Assembly (NCBI GenBank): GCA_963779845.1
Contig: CAVZZV010000005.1
Coordinates: forward strand, 806,001 to 870,000
DNA from: CAVZZV01 sp963779845
Lineage (GTDB): Bacteria; Bacteroidota; Bacteroidia; Bacteroidales; GCA-2748055
Direction of reading: 5' to 3'
DNA length: 64,000 bases
Shown here: positions 37,049 to 45,477 of the stretch, piece after piece
Position numbering within the stretch: the first letter of the stretch is position 1
How the letters are laid out: each line of letters begins with the position of its first letter
Position numbers and translations under genes: made by a program
The notes under the pieces: model-generated
The model's database searches: none
What the model saw: the letters and a program-made list of their open reading frames with translations, nothing else
What the model was told of the DNA's origin: nothing

Positions 37049-39808
37049 TTAAACTACAACATTAATAATTTTCCCTTTCACGATGATAACCTTCTTAGGC
37101 TCCTTCCCTTCGGTCCATTTTTTGGATGTATCGTGTTGTAAAACCGCAGTTCGTATATCCGCATCGGGTATATCGAGCGAAAGAAGAATCTTAAAGCGGG
37201 TTTTGCCATTGAAGGAAACGGGGTAGTCAAACTCATTTTCCACCAGATATTCCGGATTAAATTCAGGCATCACCGCATCCACTACGCTCCCGGTATGGCC
37301 CAGCAAGTGCCAGAGTTCCTCGCTAATATGCGGAGCAAATGGGGAGAGAAGAACCACCAGGGGCTCAAGGACGGATCGTTTATGGCAGGAAAGTTCATAT
37401 AGTGAATTTATACAGATCATAAATTCACTAACGGAAGTATTAAAGGAAAATTTCTCTATATCGTCCCGAACTTTCCTGATGGTTTTGTGAAGGGCTTTCA
37501 ACTCTTTTGGGCCGGCAGTTTCATCACTTACGGTAAAAATGCCTTTCTCATCAAAAAACAATTTCCAGAAACGCTTCAGGAATTTAGAGACTCCATCTAT
37601 GCCACTGGTATCCCATGGTTTTGACTGTTCAACCGGCCCAAGAAACATTTCGTACATTCTCAGGGTGTCGGCCCCGTACTTTTCAATAATATCATCAGGG
37701 TTTACCACATTGAACATGGACTTGGACATTTTTTCCACAGCCCAGCCACAATGATATTTTCCCTCTTCAAGAATAAATTCGGACTTTTTATACTCCGGGT
37801 TCCATTTCTTAAAAGCCTCAATATCAAGGATATCGTTATGTACGATATTCACGTCAACATGGATTGGAGTGACTTCATATTCATCCTTTTTACCAGCGGA
37901 AACAAAGGTATTGCTGTTTTTGATCCGGTAAACAAAATTGGACCGGCCCTGGATCATCCCCTGATTTACCAACTTCCTGAAGGGTTCTTCCCGGCATACC
38001 ACACCCAAATCGAATAGAAATTTATTCCAGAAGCGCGAGTACATTAGATGGCCAACTGCATGTTCAATCCCGCCGACATACAAATCCACATCCTGCCAAT
38101 AGGCATTGGCTTCTTCCGAAACGAGCGCTTTCTCATTGTGCGGATCCATGTATCGAAGGTAATAAGCCGATGAACCGGCAAATCCGGGCATCGTACTCAT
38201 TTCCAAAGGATAACCTTCAGATGTCTGCCAATTCTTAGCCCTGCCAAGGGGGGGATCGCCTCCTCCGGTAGGTTTGAATGCATCGATTTCGGGCAATTCA
38301 AGGGGAAGCCTGTCTTCCTCCAATGTATATGGCAATCCTTCTTTATAATAAACAGGAAAAGGTTCTCCCCAATAACGTTGCCTGCTGAAAATAGCATCGC
38401 GGAGACGGTAGTTAATCTTTCTTTGACCTAAACCCCGCTTTTCAATCTCCGCATTGATCGTTGCGATGGCCTCAGTTACCCTTAAGCCGCTTATAAAATC
38501 AGAGTTGATCACCCTGGCATCCCTCGAATCGAAAGCCCCCTCTGAAATATCCCCTTCGATTACCTGCTTTATTTCCAGTCCGAAATATTTAGCAAACGCA
38601 TAATCCCTTTCGTCATGGGCTGGAACCGCCATAATGGCGCCGGTACCGTAACCGGCAAGGACATATTCGCTAATCCATACCGGTATTTCCTTACCGGTAA
38701 AGGGGTGAAGGGCATATCCGCCAGTAAAAACTCCGGTAATTTTTTTGGCCTCTGCCATGCGTTCTCGTTCAGAACGCGTTTTTACATAGTCCAGATATTT
38801 TTGCACTTCCTTTTTTTGGCCCTTGACAGTAAGCACATCGACCAATTCACTTTCCGGGGCAATAACCATAAAGGTAGCGCCAAAAATGGTATCCGGCCGG
38901 GTGGTAAATATCTGCATCTTCCGGTCCGAAGCTTTCAGGGGAAAAAAGATGTCTGCTCCCTCCGATCGCCCAATCCAGTTCCGCTGAATCTCCTTAAGCG
39001 ATTCTGTCCAATCGATAAGATCCAGTCCCTCCAGAAGCCGCTGGGCATATGCGGTTATTCTAAGAAGCCACTGCTGCATTTTTTTTTGCTCAACCGGATG
39101 TCCACCGCGAATGGAAATACCTTCCCTCACTTCGTCGTTTGCCAATACCGTTCCCAAAGCAGGGCACCAGTTTACAAGAGTTTCGGCCCGGTAGGCCAGG
39201 CGATAATTCAGGAGGATCTCCTGTTTTTTGTGTTCATTCCATGAATTCCAGTCCCGGGAGGTAAACGCTAAAGGCTCAGTACAGGAAGCATTAATCCCGG
39301 AAGAGCCGTTTTTTTCGAATTTCCGGGCGAGGATTTCAATAGGTTGGGCTTTGCAAAGGTCGAGGTCATAATAATGACCGAACATTTTCACAAATGCCCA
39401 CTGAGTCCATTTATAATAATCCGGATCAGAAGTCTGCACCTCCCTCTCCCAGTCGAAGGAAAAACCTATCCGTTTGAGCTGGGTGGTGTATCTTTCAATA
39501 TTTTTAGCGGTAGTTGCAGCCGGGTGTTGTCCGGTTTGAATGGCATATTGCTCAGCCGGCAGGCCGAAGGCATCGTAACCCATCGGGTGCAGCACATTAT
39601 ATCCCTGAAGCCGCTTGGCCCTGGCCGCAATGTCCGAGGCGATATAACCCAGTGGGTGCCCAACATGAAGCCCTGCGCCAGAGGGATAGGGGAACATATC
39701 CAGAACATAAAACTTAGGCCGGCTCGGATCCACTTTCACCCTATAGGTCTTGTTTTCCTTCCACCGTGCCTGCCATTTATGCTCTATTTCAGAAAAATTA
39801 TAATCCAT
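37049..39808 (-). CDS. leuS: leucyl-tRNA synthetase
   Basis: This 919-residue protein has the class I signatures HVGHPLGY (HIGH site) near residue 47 and KMSKS near residue 690. The editing domain T-rich and GIEHAVGHLMYSRF blocks lie between them. The C-terminal anticodon-binding domain is present. It charges tRNA-Leu in the cytoplasm. Length is in the usual range for Bacteroidota, slightly longer than E. coli. Confidence 0.97.
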   Translation of the reverse strand: MDYNFSEIEHKWQARWKENKTYRVKVDPSRPKFYVLDMFPYPSGAGLHVGHPLGYIASDIAARAKRLQGYNVLHPMGYDAFGLPAEQYAIQTGQHPAATTAKNIERYTTQLKRIGFSFDWEREVQTSDPDYYKWTQWAFVKMFGHYYDLDLCKAQPIEILARKFEKNGSSGINASCTEPLAFTSRDWNSWNEHKKQEILLNYRLAYRAETLVNWCPALGTVLANDEVREGISIRGGHPVEQKKMQQWLLRITAYAQRLLEGLDLIDWTESLKEIQRNWIGRSEGADIFFPLKASDRKMQIFTTRPDTIFGATFMVIAPESELVDVLTVKGQKKEVQKYLDYVKTRSERERMAEAKKITGVFTGGYALHPFTGKEIPVWISEYVLAGYGTGAIMAVPAHDERDYAFAKYFGLEIKQVIEGDISEGAFDSRDARVINSDFISGLRVTEAIATINAEIEKRGLGQRKINYRLRDAIFSRQRYWGEPFPVYYKEGLPYTLEEDRLPLELPEIDAFKPTGGGDPPLGRAKNWQTSEGYPLEMSTMPGFAGSSAYYLRYMDPHNEKALVSEEANAYWQDVDLYVGGIEHAVGHLMYSRFWNKFLFDLGVVCREEPFRKLVNQGMIQGRSNFVYRIKNSNTFVSAGKKDEYEVTPIHVDVNIVHNDILDIEAFKKWNPEYKKSEFILEEGKYHCGWAVEKMSKSMFNVVNPDDIIEKYGADTLRMYEMFLGPVEQSKPWDTSGIDGVSKFLKRFWKLFFDEKGIFTVSDETAGPKELKALHKTIRKVRDDIEKFSFNTSVSEFMICINSLYELSCHKRSVLEPLVVLLSPFAPHISEELWHLLGHTGSVVDAVMPEFNPEYLVENEFDYPVSFNGKTRFKILLSLDIPDADIRTAVLQHDTSKKWTEGKEPKKVIIVKGKIINVVV

Positions 39809-40200
39809 CGAAAAAGAATATTAAAGTAGAGGGCGAAATTAGGAAAAAAAGGCTTGAATAGGAAAGCTAAGAGCCTTAAAATACTCAGTTCATGCGAATC
39901 CGCCTCAGGAAGAAATCTCCGTTGCGACTTGTTACCCCTGTTCACACAAGGAAGATCTTCAGGATGTAAGGGACCATCGCCATGAATGGGGCCTGGGGAA
40001 TAGAGCTAATTGGAGGATTGCGTTCCCCAGACCCTGGTCAGATATTCCATGATCCGGATCACTTTTCGATTGCACAAATTGCATAAGAGAACATGGATGA
40101 ATTGTCTTGACTGTATTGTAATTAAGCTGTATATTTATAAATTTGCACGGGGGAACCCAGGCATGGCTGTTTGTCTGCTTTCCTTATATGGATTTAAAAG
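39809..40200. other. 392-base gap with an inverted repeat before the molybdenum operon
   Basis: No gene is convincing here. The only structure seen is CTGGGGAA at 39993-40000 paired with TTCCCCAG at 40023-40030, an 8-base hairpin with a 22-base loop and no T-run. It lies 85 bases upstream of the promoter candidate at 40115. A Moco riboswitch was considered but could not be matched. Confidence 0.5.
40115..40145 (+). promoter_or_regulatory. promoter of the molybdenum-cofactor operon
   Basis: ATTG at 40115-40118, then 19 bases, then TAAATTTG at 40138-40145. The -7 box is perfect and the -33 differs by one base from TTTG. It lies 55 bases before the TauE/SafE start. Confidence 0.5.
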
Positions 40201-40926
40201 ATGACGGGCATTTTGTTTTTAGGGGGAATATTCCTTATCGCTATACTCTATTCTTCTGTAGGTCACGGAGGGGCTAGCGGGTATCTGGCATTTATGGCCC
40301 TGATGGATCTGACACCCGATGTGATGAGGCCGGCGGCCCTTGTCCTTAATATTTTTGTCTCCCTGATTGCATTCATCTCATTTGCCAGGAACCGGCATTT
40401 CCGGTTTTCTCTGATCTGGCCCTTCCTGATTACATCGGTTCCCTTTGCATTCCTGGGCGGAACTTTTTCCCTGGATGCGCGGGTATATAAAATTATACTG
40501 GGTATATTCCTGGTTTTTGCAGTGTCCCGGATGCTTTTAAAAGCAAAGTACAGGGGCACCTATAAAGATGTTAACCTTTCGCTGGCCATGGTGATTGGGG
40601 CGCTGCTGGGATTCTTCAGCGGACTTATCGGAATCGGCGGGGGCATCATTCTTAGTCCCGTGATCATTTTACTGGGCTGGGCAAGTGTGAAACAGACGGC
40701 AGCCGTTTCAGCAGTATTTATCCTGGTAAATTCCATTGCCGGATTGAGTGGTTTTGTTTTACACAACGACTGGCCCCGGATGAATATTGGTCTGTTTGTA
40801 GCTGCAGGCATAGCAGGAGGACTACTGGGTGCCTATCTTGGAAGTTACAAGATCGGTGAACGTCCGCTGAGATATGCACTTTCATTTGTTTTGCTGCTAG
40901 CCAGTGTCAAATTATTCTTTTTATAA
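40201..40926 (+). CDS. TauE/SafE-family membrane transporter
   Basis: This 241-residue protein has about seven or eight membrane helices and the family repeats, SSVGHGGASGYLAFMAL near residue 20 and GLIGIGGGIILSPVIILLGW near residue 142. The family exports sulfite or other small anions. Its place at the head of a molybdenum-cofactor cluster suggests it moves sulfite, molybdate or a related oxyanion, but that is inference. Confidence 0.87.
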   Translation: MTGILFLGGIFLIAILYSSVGHGGASGYLAFMALMDLTPDVMRPAALVLNIFVSLIAFISFARNRHFRFSLIWPFLITSVPFAFLGGTFSLDARVYKIILGIFLVFAVSRMLLKAKYRGTYKDVNLSLAMVIGALLGFFSGLIGIGGGIILSPVIILLGWASVKQTAAVSAVFILVNSIAGLSGFVLHNDWPRMNIGLFVAAGIAGGLLGAYLGSYKIGERPLRYALSFVLLLASVKLFFL

Positions 40927-40939
40927 TATCAACAGGATC

Positions 40940-41538
40940 ATGAAACCAGGTTCCACAGCCATAAAAGAAAGTTCCCAGGCAGATAGCTTGATGATGAAGT
41001 TGGCTGAACGGCAACGTTTTGACAAAATGATTTTGATAGCAGGAGATGGAAGGAATGTAGGAAAAACAACTTTTGCCATGAAAATTATCAGGCAGCTGTC
41101 TGTACAGGAATGAAGTAATCGGGATCAAAACCTCTCCGCACAGGCATCATCTGACCGATGGGATTGAAATCGTAGTAAAAACTGAAGATTATATCGTAGC
41201 TATTGAAAAGGGAATCTATCGGAAAGACAGCTCGTTATTTTTGCAGGCAGGTGCCGTGAAGTCCTATTTGATCATGGCATGACCAGCAACAGGTGGGAAA
41301 AGCCTTTTCCCATATTGCCGGGCAAGTGCAGGATAAGATCTGCATCGCAGAATCCGGTAGTCTGATCGAATATGTAAATCCGGCCTTCTTCTTTTTTGTG
41401 AGGAACCATGATGGTAAAATAGAAAAGAGGCATTACCTGGCATTCAATCCGGTAATTGTAACAAATATCAACAGGACCTTCGATTTTGCAACCGACCGGT
41501 TGGATCTTGTAAATAATGAACTTATGATCAATGATTAA
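40940..41538 (+). pseudogene. MobB-like P-loop protein split by two +1 frame breaks
   Basis: The gene starts at ATG 40940. A P-loop is in the first frame (GDGRNVGKTTFAMKII, near residue 31-46), which stops at TGA 41111-41113. The sequence continues one base later in frame 0 with EVIGIKTSPHRHHL, to MA and a TGA at 41279. It continues again in frame +1 with QQQVGKAFSHIAGQV and CIAESGSLIEYVNPAFF, to the stop at 41538. Both breaks fall at A-TGA and are undone by skipping one base. The restored protein is about 198 residues and resembles MobB-type GTP-binding proteins of molybdopterin guanine dinucleotide synthesis. Two independent indels favour decay or assembly error. Confidence 0.75.
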
Positions 41539-41541
41539 GAT

Positions 41542-42717
41542 ATGAATAAATACAACGACATTCTCAAAAGAATCGGGGAAATGGAGCAGATCTATCCGGA
41601 GCAGAAGGTCGATTTAATGGAGAGCCTCGGTTGCGTTTTGCGGCAGGATATTGTATCGGAATCACCCATGCCTCCTTTCCATAAATCTGCCGTAGATGGT
41701 TATGCCTGCAGGAAACAGGACCTTGGAAATGAGTTGCAGGTGCTGGAAGTGATTCCGGCCGGAAAGATTCCGGAAAACAGGATCGGTGAAAACCAGTGTG
41801 CGAAAATAATGACCGGGGCGGCTGTTCCGGAGGGGGCCGATTGTGTATTTATGATTGAAGATGCAAAAATGACAGGCCCGTACAGGGTCAGATGCCAGGA
41901 TCAACATACCAGGCTGAACATCTGTTATCTCGGTGAGGATGGCCAGCCGGGAGATATTCTGATAAAAAAGGGGGCGATTCTGGGGGTCGAACATCTTGCT
42001 GTGATCGCGGGAACGGGAAACAAAAGTATCCGTGTGACAAAGATGCCTTCGGTGGCTGTGGTTGTTACAGGATCAGAGCTTGTGGCGTACGATCAGGTCC
42101 CGGAAATGGGCAAAATACGGGATACCAATTCCATCCAGCTGATCTCCCTGTTGAAACAGTGGAACCTTCCCTATGAATTTTACGGGATCATCCAGGATCA
42201 GTATTCATTACTGAAAGATGTTTTCCAAAAAGCAGTCCGGGAGCATGAAATTGTTATTTTTACCGGAGGAGCGGCCGTGGGCGATTTTGATCTTGTACCC
42301 AAATTGATCGAAGATGAAGGATTCGAAGTGCTGTGGACACGCACAGGGTTAAAACCTGGTAATCCGATGACTTGTGCGGTAAAAGACAGGAGATTTGTAT
42401 TCGGATTATCCGGCAACCCGGTATCCTCCTTCATACAGTTCAGGTACATTGTGGTTCCAGCGATATACAGATTGCTTGGTGCCGATTATACCCCTCTTCG
42501 AATCAAGGCAAGAATGAGGTCGGAATTTACAAGGAAAAATGCCTCCAGGCAGGGGGTGATCCCTGTAAAGATCAACCATCTCGGAGAGATAGAGGAAATC
42601 CGGTTTAATGGTTCAGCGCATATCAATGCATTGCCGGAAGCCAACGCTTTACTGGAGATACCAGCCGGGCAGACAGAAATCAAAGAAGGAGAACTAATCT
42701 ATGTTAGACCGATATAA
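41542..42717 (+). CDS. moeA: molybdopterin molybdenumtransferase MoeA
   Basis: This 391-residue protein shows MPPFHKSAVDGYAC near residue 39, GENQCAKIMTGAAVPEGADCV near residue 86 and FTGGAAVGDFD near residue 240. GLKPGNPMTCAV and FGLSGNPVSSF follow. MoeA inserts molybdate into adenylated molybdopterin. Start is 3 bases after the MobB-like stop. Its last 17 bases overlap moaA. Confidence 0.95.
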   Translation: MNKYNDILKRIGEMEQIYPEQKVDLMESLGCVLRQDIVSESPMPPFHKSAVDGYACRKQDLGNELQVLEVIPAGKIPENRIGENQCAKIMTGAAVPEGADCVFMIEDAKMTGPYRVRCQDQHTRLNICYLGEDGQPGDILIKKGAILGVEHLAVIAGTGNKSIRVTKMPSVAVVVTGSELVAYDQVPEMGKIRDTNSIQLISLLKQWNLPYEFYGIIQDQYSLLKDVFQKAVREHEIVIFTGGAAVGDFDLVPKLIEDEGFEVLWTRTGLKPGNPMTCAVKDRRFVFGLSGNPVSSFIQFRYIVVPAIYRLLGADYTPLRIKARMRSEFTRKNASRQGVIPVKINHLGEIEEIRFNGSAHINALPEANALLEIPAGQTEIKEGELIYVRPI

Positions 42718-43501
42718 CAGAAATATTACCTATCTGCGGATCTCCGTGACAGACCGGTGTAATCTGAGATGCAGGTATTGTATGCCGGAGGAGGGAATCA
42801 TCCTGAAGGACAGCAGGGATATTCTCTCATTTGAGGAGATCACTGATGTTGTAAAAGCTGGTGTGAAGCTGGGAATCAGTAAAATAAGACTTACGGGCGG
42901 AGAACCTCTGGTCAGAAAAGGCATAGCGGATCTGATCCGTATGATCAAAGATATCCCGGGAATAGAGGACATTGGAATCACCACCAACGGAACGTTGCTT
43001 CCCCTGATGGCCGAAAAACTTTGGAAGGCTGGATTAAGGAGAATCAATATCAGCCTCGATTCAATAAACAGGGAAAAATACCGGGAGATAACCCGGGCAG
43101 ATAAGCTTGAAGAGGTTTTGACCGGCATAGCAATTGCCAGAAAAATGGGATTTAATCCGGTCAAGATCAATTTTGTTCGCATCCCAGGGGTAAATGAAGA
43201 AGATGAAAAGGAGGTCAGGCAGTTCTGTATTCAACATGGTTTGAAAATAAGGTTCATCAGGCAGATGAACCTGGCTACCGGAGAATTTTATCCCGTTGAG
43301 GGAGGCGATGGGGGAATCTGCAAGATCTGCAACAGGTTGCGCCTTACAGCAGACGGAATGATCATCCCTTGTCTTTTTTCCGACTTTGGATACAGCATCA
43401 GAGAATGGGGTATTGAAGAGGCCTTTGGCAAAGCCCTTAACAGGAAACCGCAAAGCGGCCAGGTTTCCAACCGACATAATTTCTATAACATCGGAGGTTA
43501 A
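42701..43501 (+). CDS. moaA: GTP 3',8-cyclase MoaA, compact form
   Basis: This 266-residue radical SAM protein has the first cluster in CNLRCRYC near residue 20 and the second cluster as C-x2-C-x13-C in CKICNRLRLTADG. It ends with the functional double glycine. It is about 60 residues shorter than usual MoaA: the segment between the SAM core and second cluster is compressed. It makes the pyranopterin precursor from GTP with MoaC. It overlaps moeA by 17 bases, so translation may be coupled. Confidence 0.92.
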   Translation: MLDRYNRNITYLRISVTDRCNLRCRYCMPEEGIILKDSRDILSFEEITDVVKAGVKLGISKIRLTGGEPLVRKGIADLIRMIKDIPGIEDIGITTNGTLLPLMAEKLWKAGLRRINISLDSINREKYREITRADKLEEVLTGIAIARKMGFNPVKINFVRIPGVNEEDEKEVRQFCIQHGLKIRFIRQMNLATGEFYPVEGGDGGICKICNRLRLTADGMIIPCLFSDFGYSIREWGIEEAFGKALNRKPQSGQVSNRHNFYNIGG

Positions 43502-43502
43502 C

Positions 43503-43955
43503 ATGGATGAACTTTCACATACAGACAAAAAGGGCAGGGCGAGCATGGTCGATGTCGGCCACAAACCCGGGGAACTTCGCATTGCACGGGCTGAAGGATT
43601 TATCTCGCTCGGCGAGAAAGTCATTTCCCTGGTAAGGGATAATATGTTGCAAAAGGGGGATGTACTAACAGTTGCTGAAATTGCCGGCATCCAGGCGGCT
43701 AAAAACACTTCACAGCTCATCCCGTTGTGCCACAATATACCATTGACAAAAGTTGATGTAAAATGCTATCTGGAGAAGGAAGGAATACGGACTGAAAGTT
43801 TGGTAAAATGTATAGGTCAGACCGGTGTTGAAATGGAGGCACTGACAGCTGTGAGCGTGGCGCTGCTGACTGTTTATGATATGTGTAAGGCAGTTGATAA
43901 ATCTATGGAGATCAAAGGGTTAAGGCTTATTTCTAAAAAGAAGGAGAAGGTTTAA
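43503..43955 (+). CDS. moaC: cyclic pyranopterin monophosphate synthase MoaC
   Basis: From ATG 43503, one base after the moaA stop, the protein has 150 residues. MVDVGHKPGELRIARAEG, KNTSQLIPLCHNIPL and VEMEALTAVSVALLTVYDMCKAVDK are MoaC hallmarks. It converts the MoaA product to cPMP. An upstream in-frame ATG at 43386 would lie inside moaA and is not favoured. Confidence 0.95.
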   Translation: MDELSHTDKKGRASMVDVGHKPGELRIARAEGFISLGEKVISLVRDNMLQKGDVLTVAEIAGIQAAKNTSQLIPLCHNIPLTKVDVKCYLEKEGIRTESLVKCIGQTGVEMEALTAVSVALLTVYDMCKAVDKSMEIKGLRLISKKKEKV

Positions 43956-44055
43956 TGCTGCTTTGCCGCGGTTTTTGGGATGCTGTGAATGGTCTACCAT
44001 GGAGTTGAAAGGCGAAATAATGGAGAGGTTAAATGAAGTTTAAAAGAAAAAAACA

Positions 44056-44985
44056 TTGAAAGAACTGACAGTAGTTTCTGTAAATATTTCAAAAGAGAAG
44101 GGAACAGTAAAAAACCCTGTCGAGGAGATCAAATTGGATAGCCGGGGTATAAGGGGCGATGCGCATGCCGGAAGCTGGCACAGGCAGGTAAGTATGCTTG
44201 CGAAAGAGAGTATTGAACAAGCGGAAAAAGCTGCCGGAGAAAAATTTCCTGACGGAACCTTTGCGGAAAATATTACCACAAAGGGAATTGCAATACATAA
44301 GGCAAACATCCTCGACCGGTTTGTAAATGATTCCGTTGCGCTCGAAGTAACACAAATCGGTAAGAAATGTCATGCAAAGTGCGCTATCGGGAGAAAAGTC
44401 GGAAATTGCATCATGCCCCTGGAAGGTATTTTTGTACGGGTGACCGGTGAGGGTGTGCTGAGGTCCGGTGACAGGCTGACTTACCATCCTAAAACATTCA
44501 AAATAAAGATCATCACCCTTAGCGACAGAGCCTCGGCCGGGGAATATGAAGACCAGAGCGGACCCGAAATAGAAAGAGGATGCACTGCCTGGGCGGAAGA
44601 ACAGAGACTGAGCCTGCAGTATGACACAGTCATCATTCCCGATGACAGGGAATCCCTCTTAAAAGAGCTGGAGGCGGCCGGGACAGACCCTTATGATATG
44701 GTTTTTACTACAGGAAGTACCGGGATCGGGGTGCGGGATATAGCCCCTGAAACCATTTCAGGATTCCTTGAAAAAGAGATTCCCGGATTGATGGAGATGA
44801 TACGGGTGAAGTATGGGGCTGAAAAACCAAATGCTTACCTGAGCAGATCCCTTTGCGGTACACATGGAAAAACACTCGTTTTTGCATTGCCTGGCAGCCC
44901 GAAAGCTGTCCGCGAATATCTGGAGGAGATCAGGAAAGTACTGTTCCATATGCTATTGATGGTCCATGGAATTGGGGCTCATTAA
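44056..44985 (+). CDS. MOSC-MogA fusion protein
   Basis: This 309-residue protein starts at a TTG and has an N-terminal MOSC domain (residues 1-145), with the GIRGDAHAG and MPLEGIFVRV motifs. A MogA/MoaB-type molybdopterin adenylyltransferase domain follows (residues 150-309) with ITLSDRASAGEYEDQSGP and TTGSTGIGVRDIAPE. The second half activates molybdopterin with AMP before MoeA inserts the metal; the MOSC half likely handles sulfur or carrier functions. The fusion is known in Bacteroidota. About 100 bases separate it from moaC. No moaD or moaE is nearby. Confidence 0.9.
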   Translation: MKELTVVSVNISKEKGTVKNPVEEIKLDSRGIRGDAHAGSWHRQVSMLAKESIEQAEKAAGEKFPDGTFAENITTKGIAIHKANILDRFVNDSVALEVTQIGKKCHAKCAIGRKVGNCIMPLEGIFVRVTGEGVLRSGDRLTYHPKTFKIKIITLSDRASAGEYEDQSGPEIERGCTAWAEEQRLSLQYDTVIIPDDRESLLKELEAAGTDPYDMVFTTGSTGIGVRDIAPETISGFLEKEIPGLMEMIRVKYGAEKPNAYLSRSLCGTHGKTLVFALPGSPKAVREYLEEIRKVLFHMLLMVHGIGAH

Positions 44986-45106
44986 GAAGGCTCGCCCGCT
45001 TTCGAGGCAACCTTTTCATGGACGGCCGAAGACATGAGAACCAACCACAGGTGATTCCAATAATCAGAGGGACCAGGGTAAATTCTAATAAATCGAAAAA
45101 ATATTC

Positions 45107-45114
45107 TATTTTTG
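45107..45114 (+). promoter_or_regulatory. -7 box TATTTTTG of tRNA-Arg
   Basis: TATTTTTG matches TAnnTTTG and lies 22 bases before the first tRNA base, a typical distance for a stable RNA promoter. No -33 TTTG is seen. Confidence 0.45.
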
Positions 45115-45135
45115 CCGTATCAAAATAAATAAGAA

Positions 45136-45207
45136 GGCCCCATAGTTCAATGGATAGAATGTAAGATTCCGGTTCTTATGATCTGGGTTCGAATCCCGGT
45201 GGGGTCA
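45136..45207 (+). tRNA. tRNA-Arg (anticodon CCG)
   Basis: All four arms fold. The acceptor stem GGCCCCA pairs with TGGGGTC. The D arm starts at 45145. The anticodon stem TAAGA/TCTTA encloses TTCCGGT, with the CCG anticodon at 45169-45171. The T arm encloses TTCGAAT. The discriminator base is A and CCA is not encoded. A rho-independent terminator follows. The minus-strand end of the tRNA is also the end of a recombinase-like reading frame. Confidence 0.95.
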
Positions 45208-45466
45208 CCTGGGCGGACAAGTCTAAAAATTCATAGATTTGTCCGCTTTTAACTTTTTGTTTTTCATTGTCAATCAACAAGATAAGTCGGAGTACTTCAT
45301 TGATTCCCGGGGTTCGACATTTTTTTCCGTCGGATATCAAATTTTCGGGGAAAACCTGATGAAGCCCTTCAACTATCTGTTCTGCCTGATCTGTTCCGGC
45401 AGGAACTTTTGGATGACCTATGTAATCTAAATTGCCCATCGATACATAAAAAGTTTGAATCGACAT
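45176..45466 (-). pseudogene. C-terminal remnant of a large serine recombinase ending in tRNA-Arg
   Basis: This 96-codon minus-strand frame runs from ATG 45466 through the terminator into the tRNA, where it stops at 45176. Its middle reads FPENLISDGKKCRTPGINEVL, and later LDLSAQ. To my eye this resembles the end of Bacteroidota large serine recombinases (FPEG...YRT...VN, then LDLSxxVTPPGFEP), which often read through the att site in a tRNA. The first 37 residues do not match anything I know, and the catalytic domain is absent, so this is a fragment. Alternatively the frame is chance run-on into the tRNA. Confidence 0.5.
45213..45250. terminator. terminator hairpin of tRNA-Arg
   Basis: A 13-base stem, 45213-45225 with 45234-45246 and one G-T wobble, encloses an 8-base loop and is followed by TTTT. 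It starts 6 bases after the tRNA. It also lies inside the recombinase-like minus-strand frame. Confidence 0.9.
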
Positions 45467-45477
45467 TAATTAATGTC
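45462..45477. repeat. 16-base perfect palindrome
   Basis: GACATTAATTAATGTC is its own reverse complement. It covers the stop of the DUF4838 gene and the start codon of the recombinase-like frame. It may be an operator, a recombination core, or chance in AT-rich DNA. Confidence 0.5.

Noticed and set aside
39961..40040. Moco riboswitch upstream of the molybdenum operon
   Set aside because: Only one 8-base hairpin is present; the multi-stem core of the Moco element could not be traced.
40010..40204. 64-residue frame upstream of the TauE/SafE gene
   Set aside because: It overlaps the promoter and has a random composition; no domain is visible.
5220..41290. prfB-like programmed frameshifting at the four frame breaks
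   Set aside because: The YhiN and lepA sites have no stop codon at the break and no internal Shine-Dalgarno or slippery CUU-UGA-C motif, so assembly error or mutation is more plausible.
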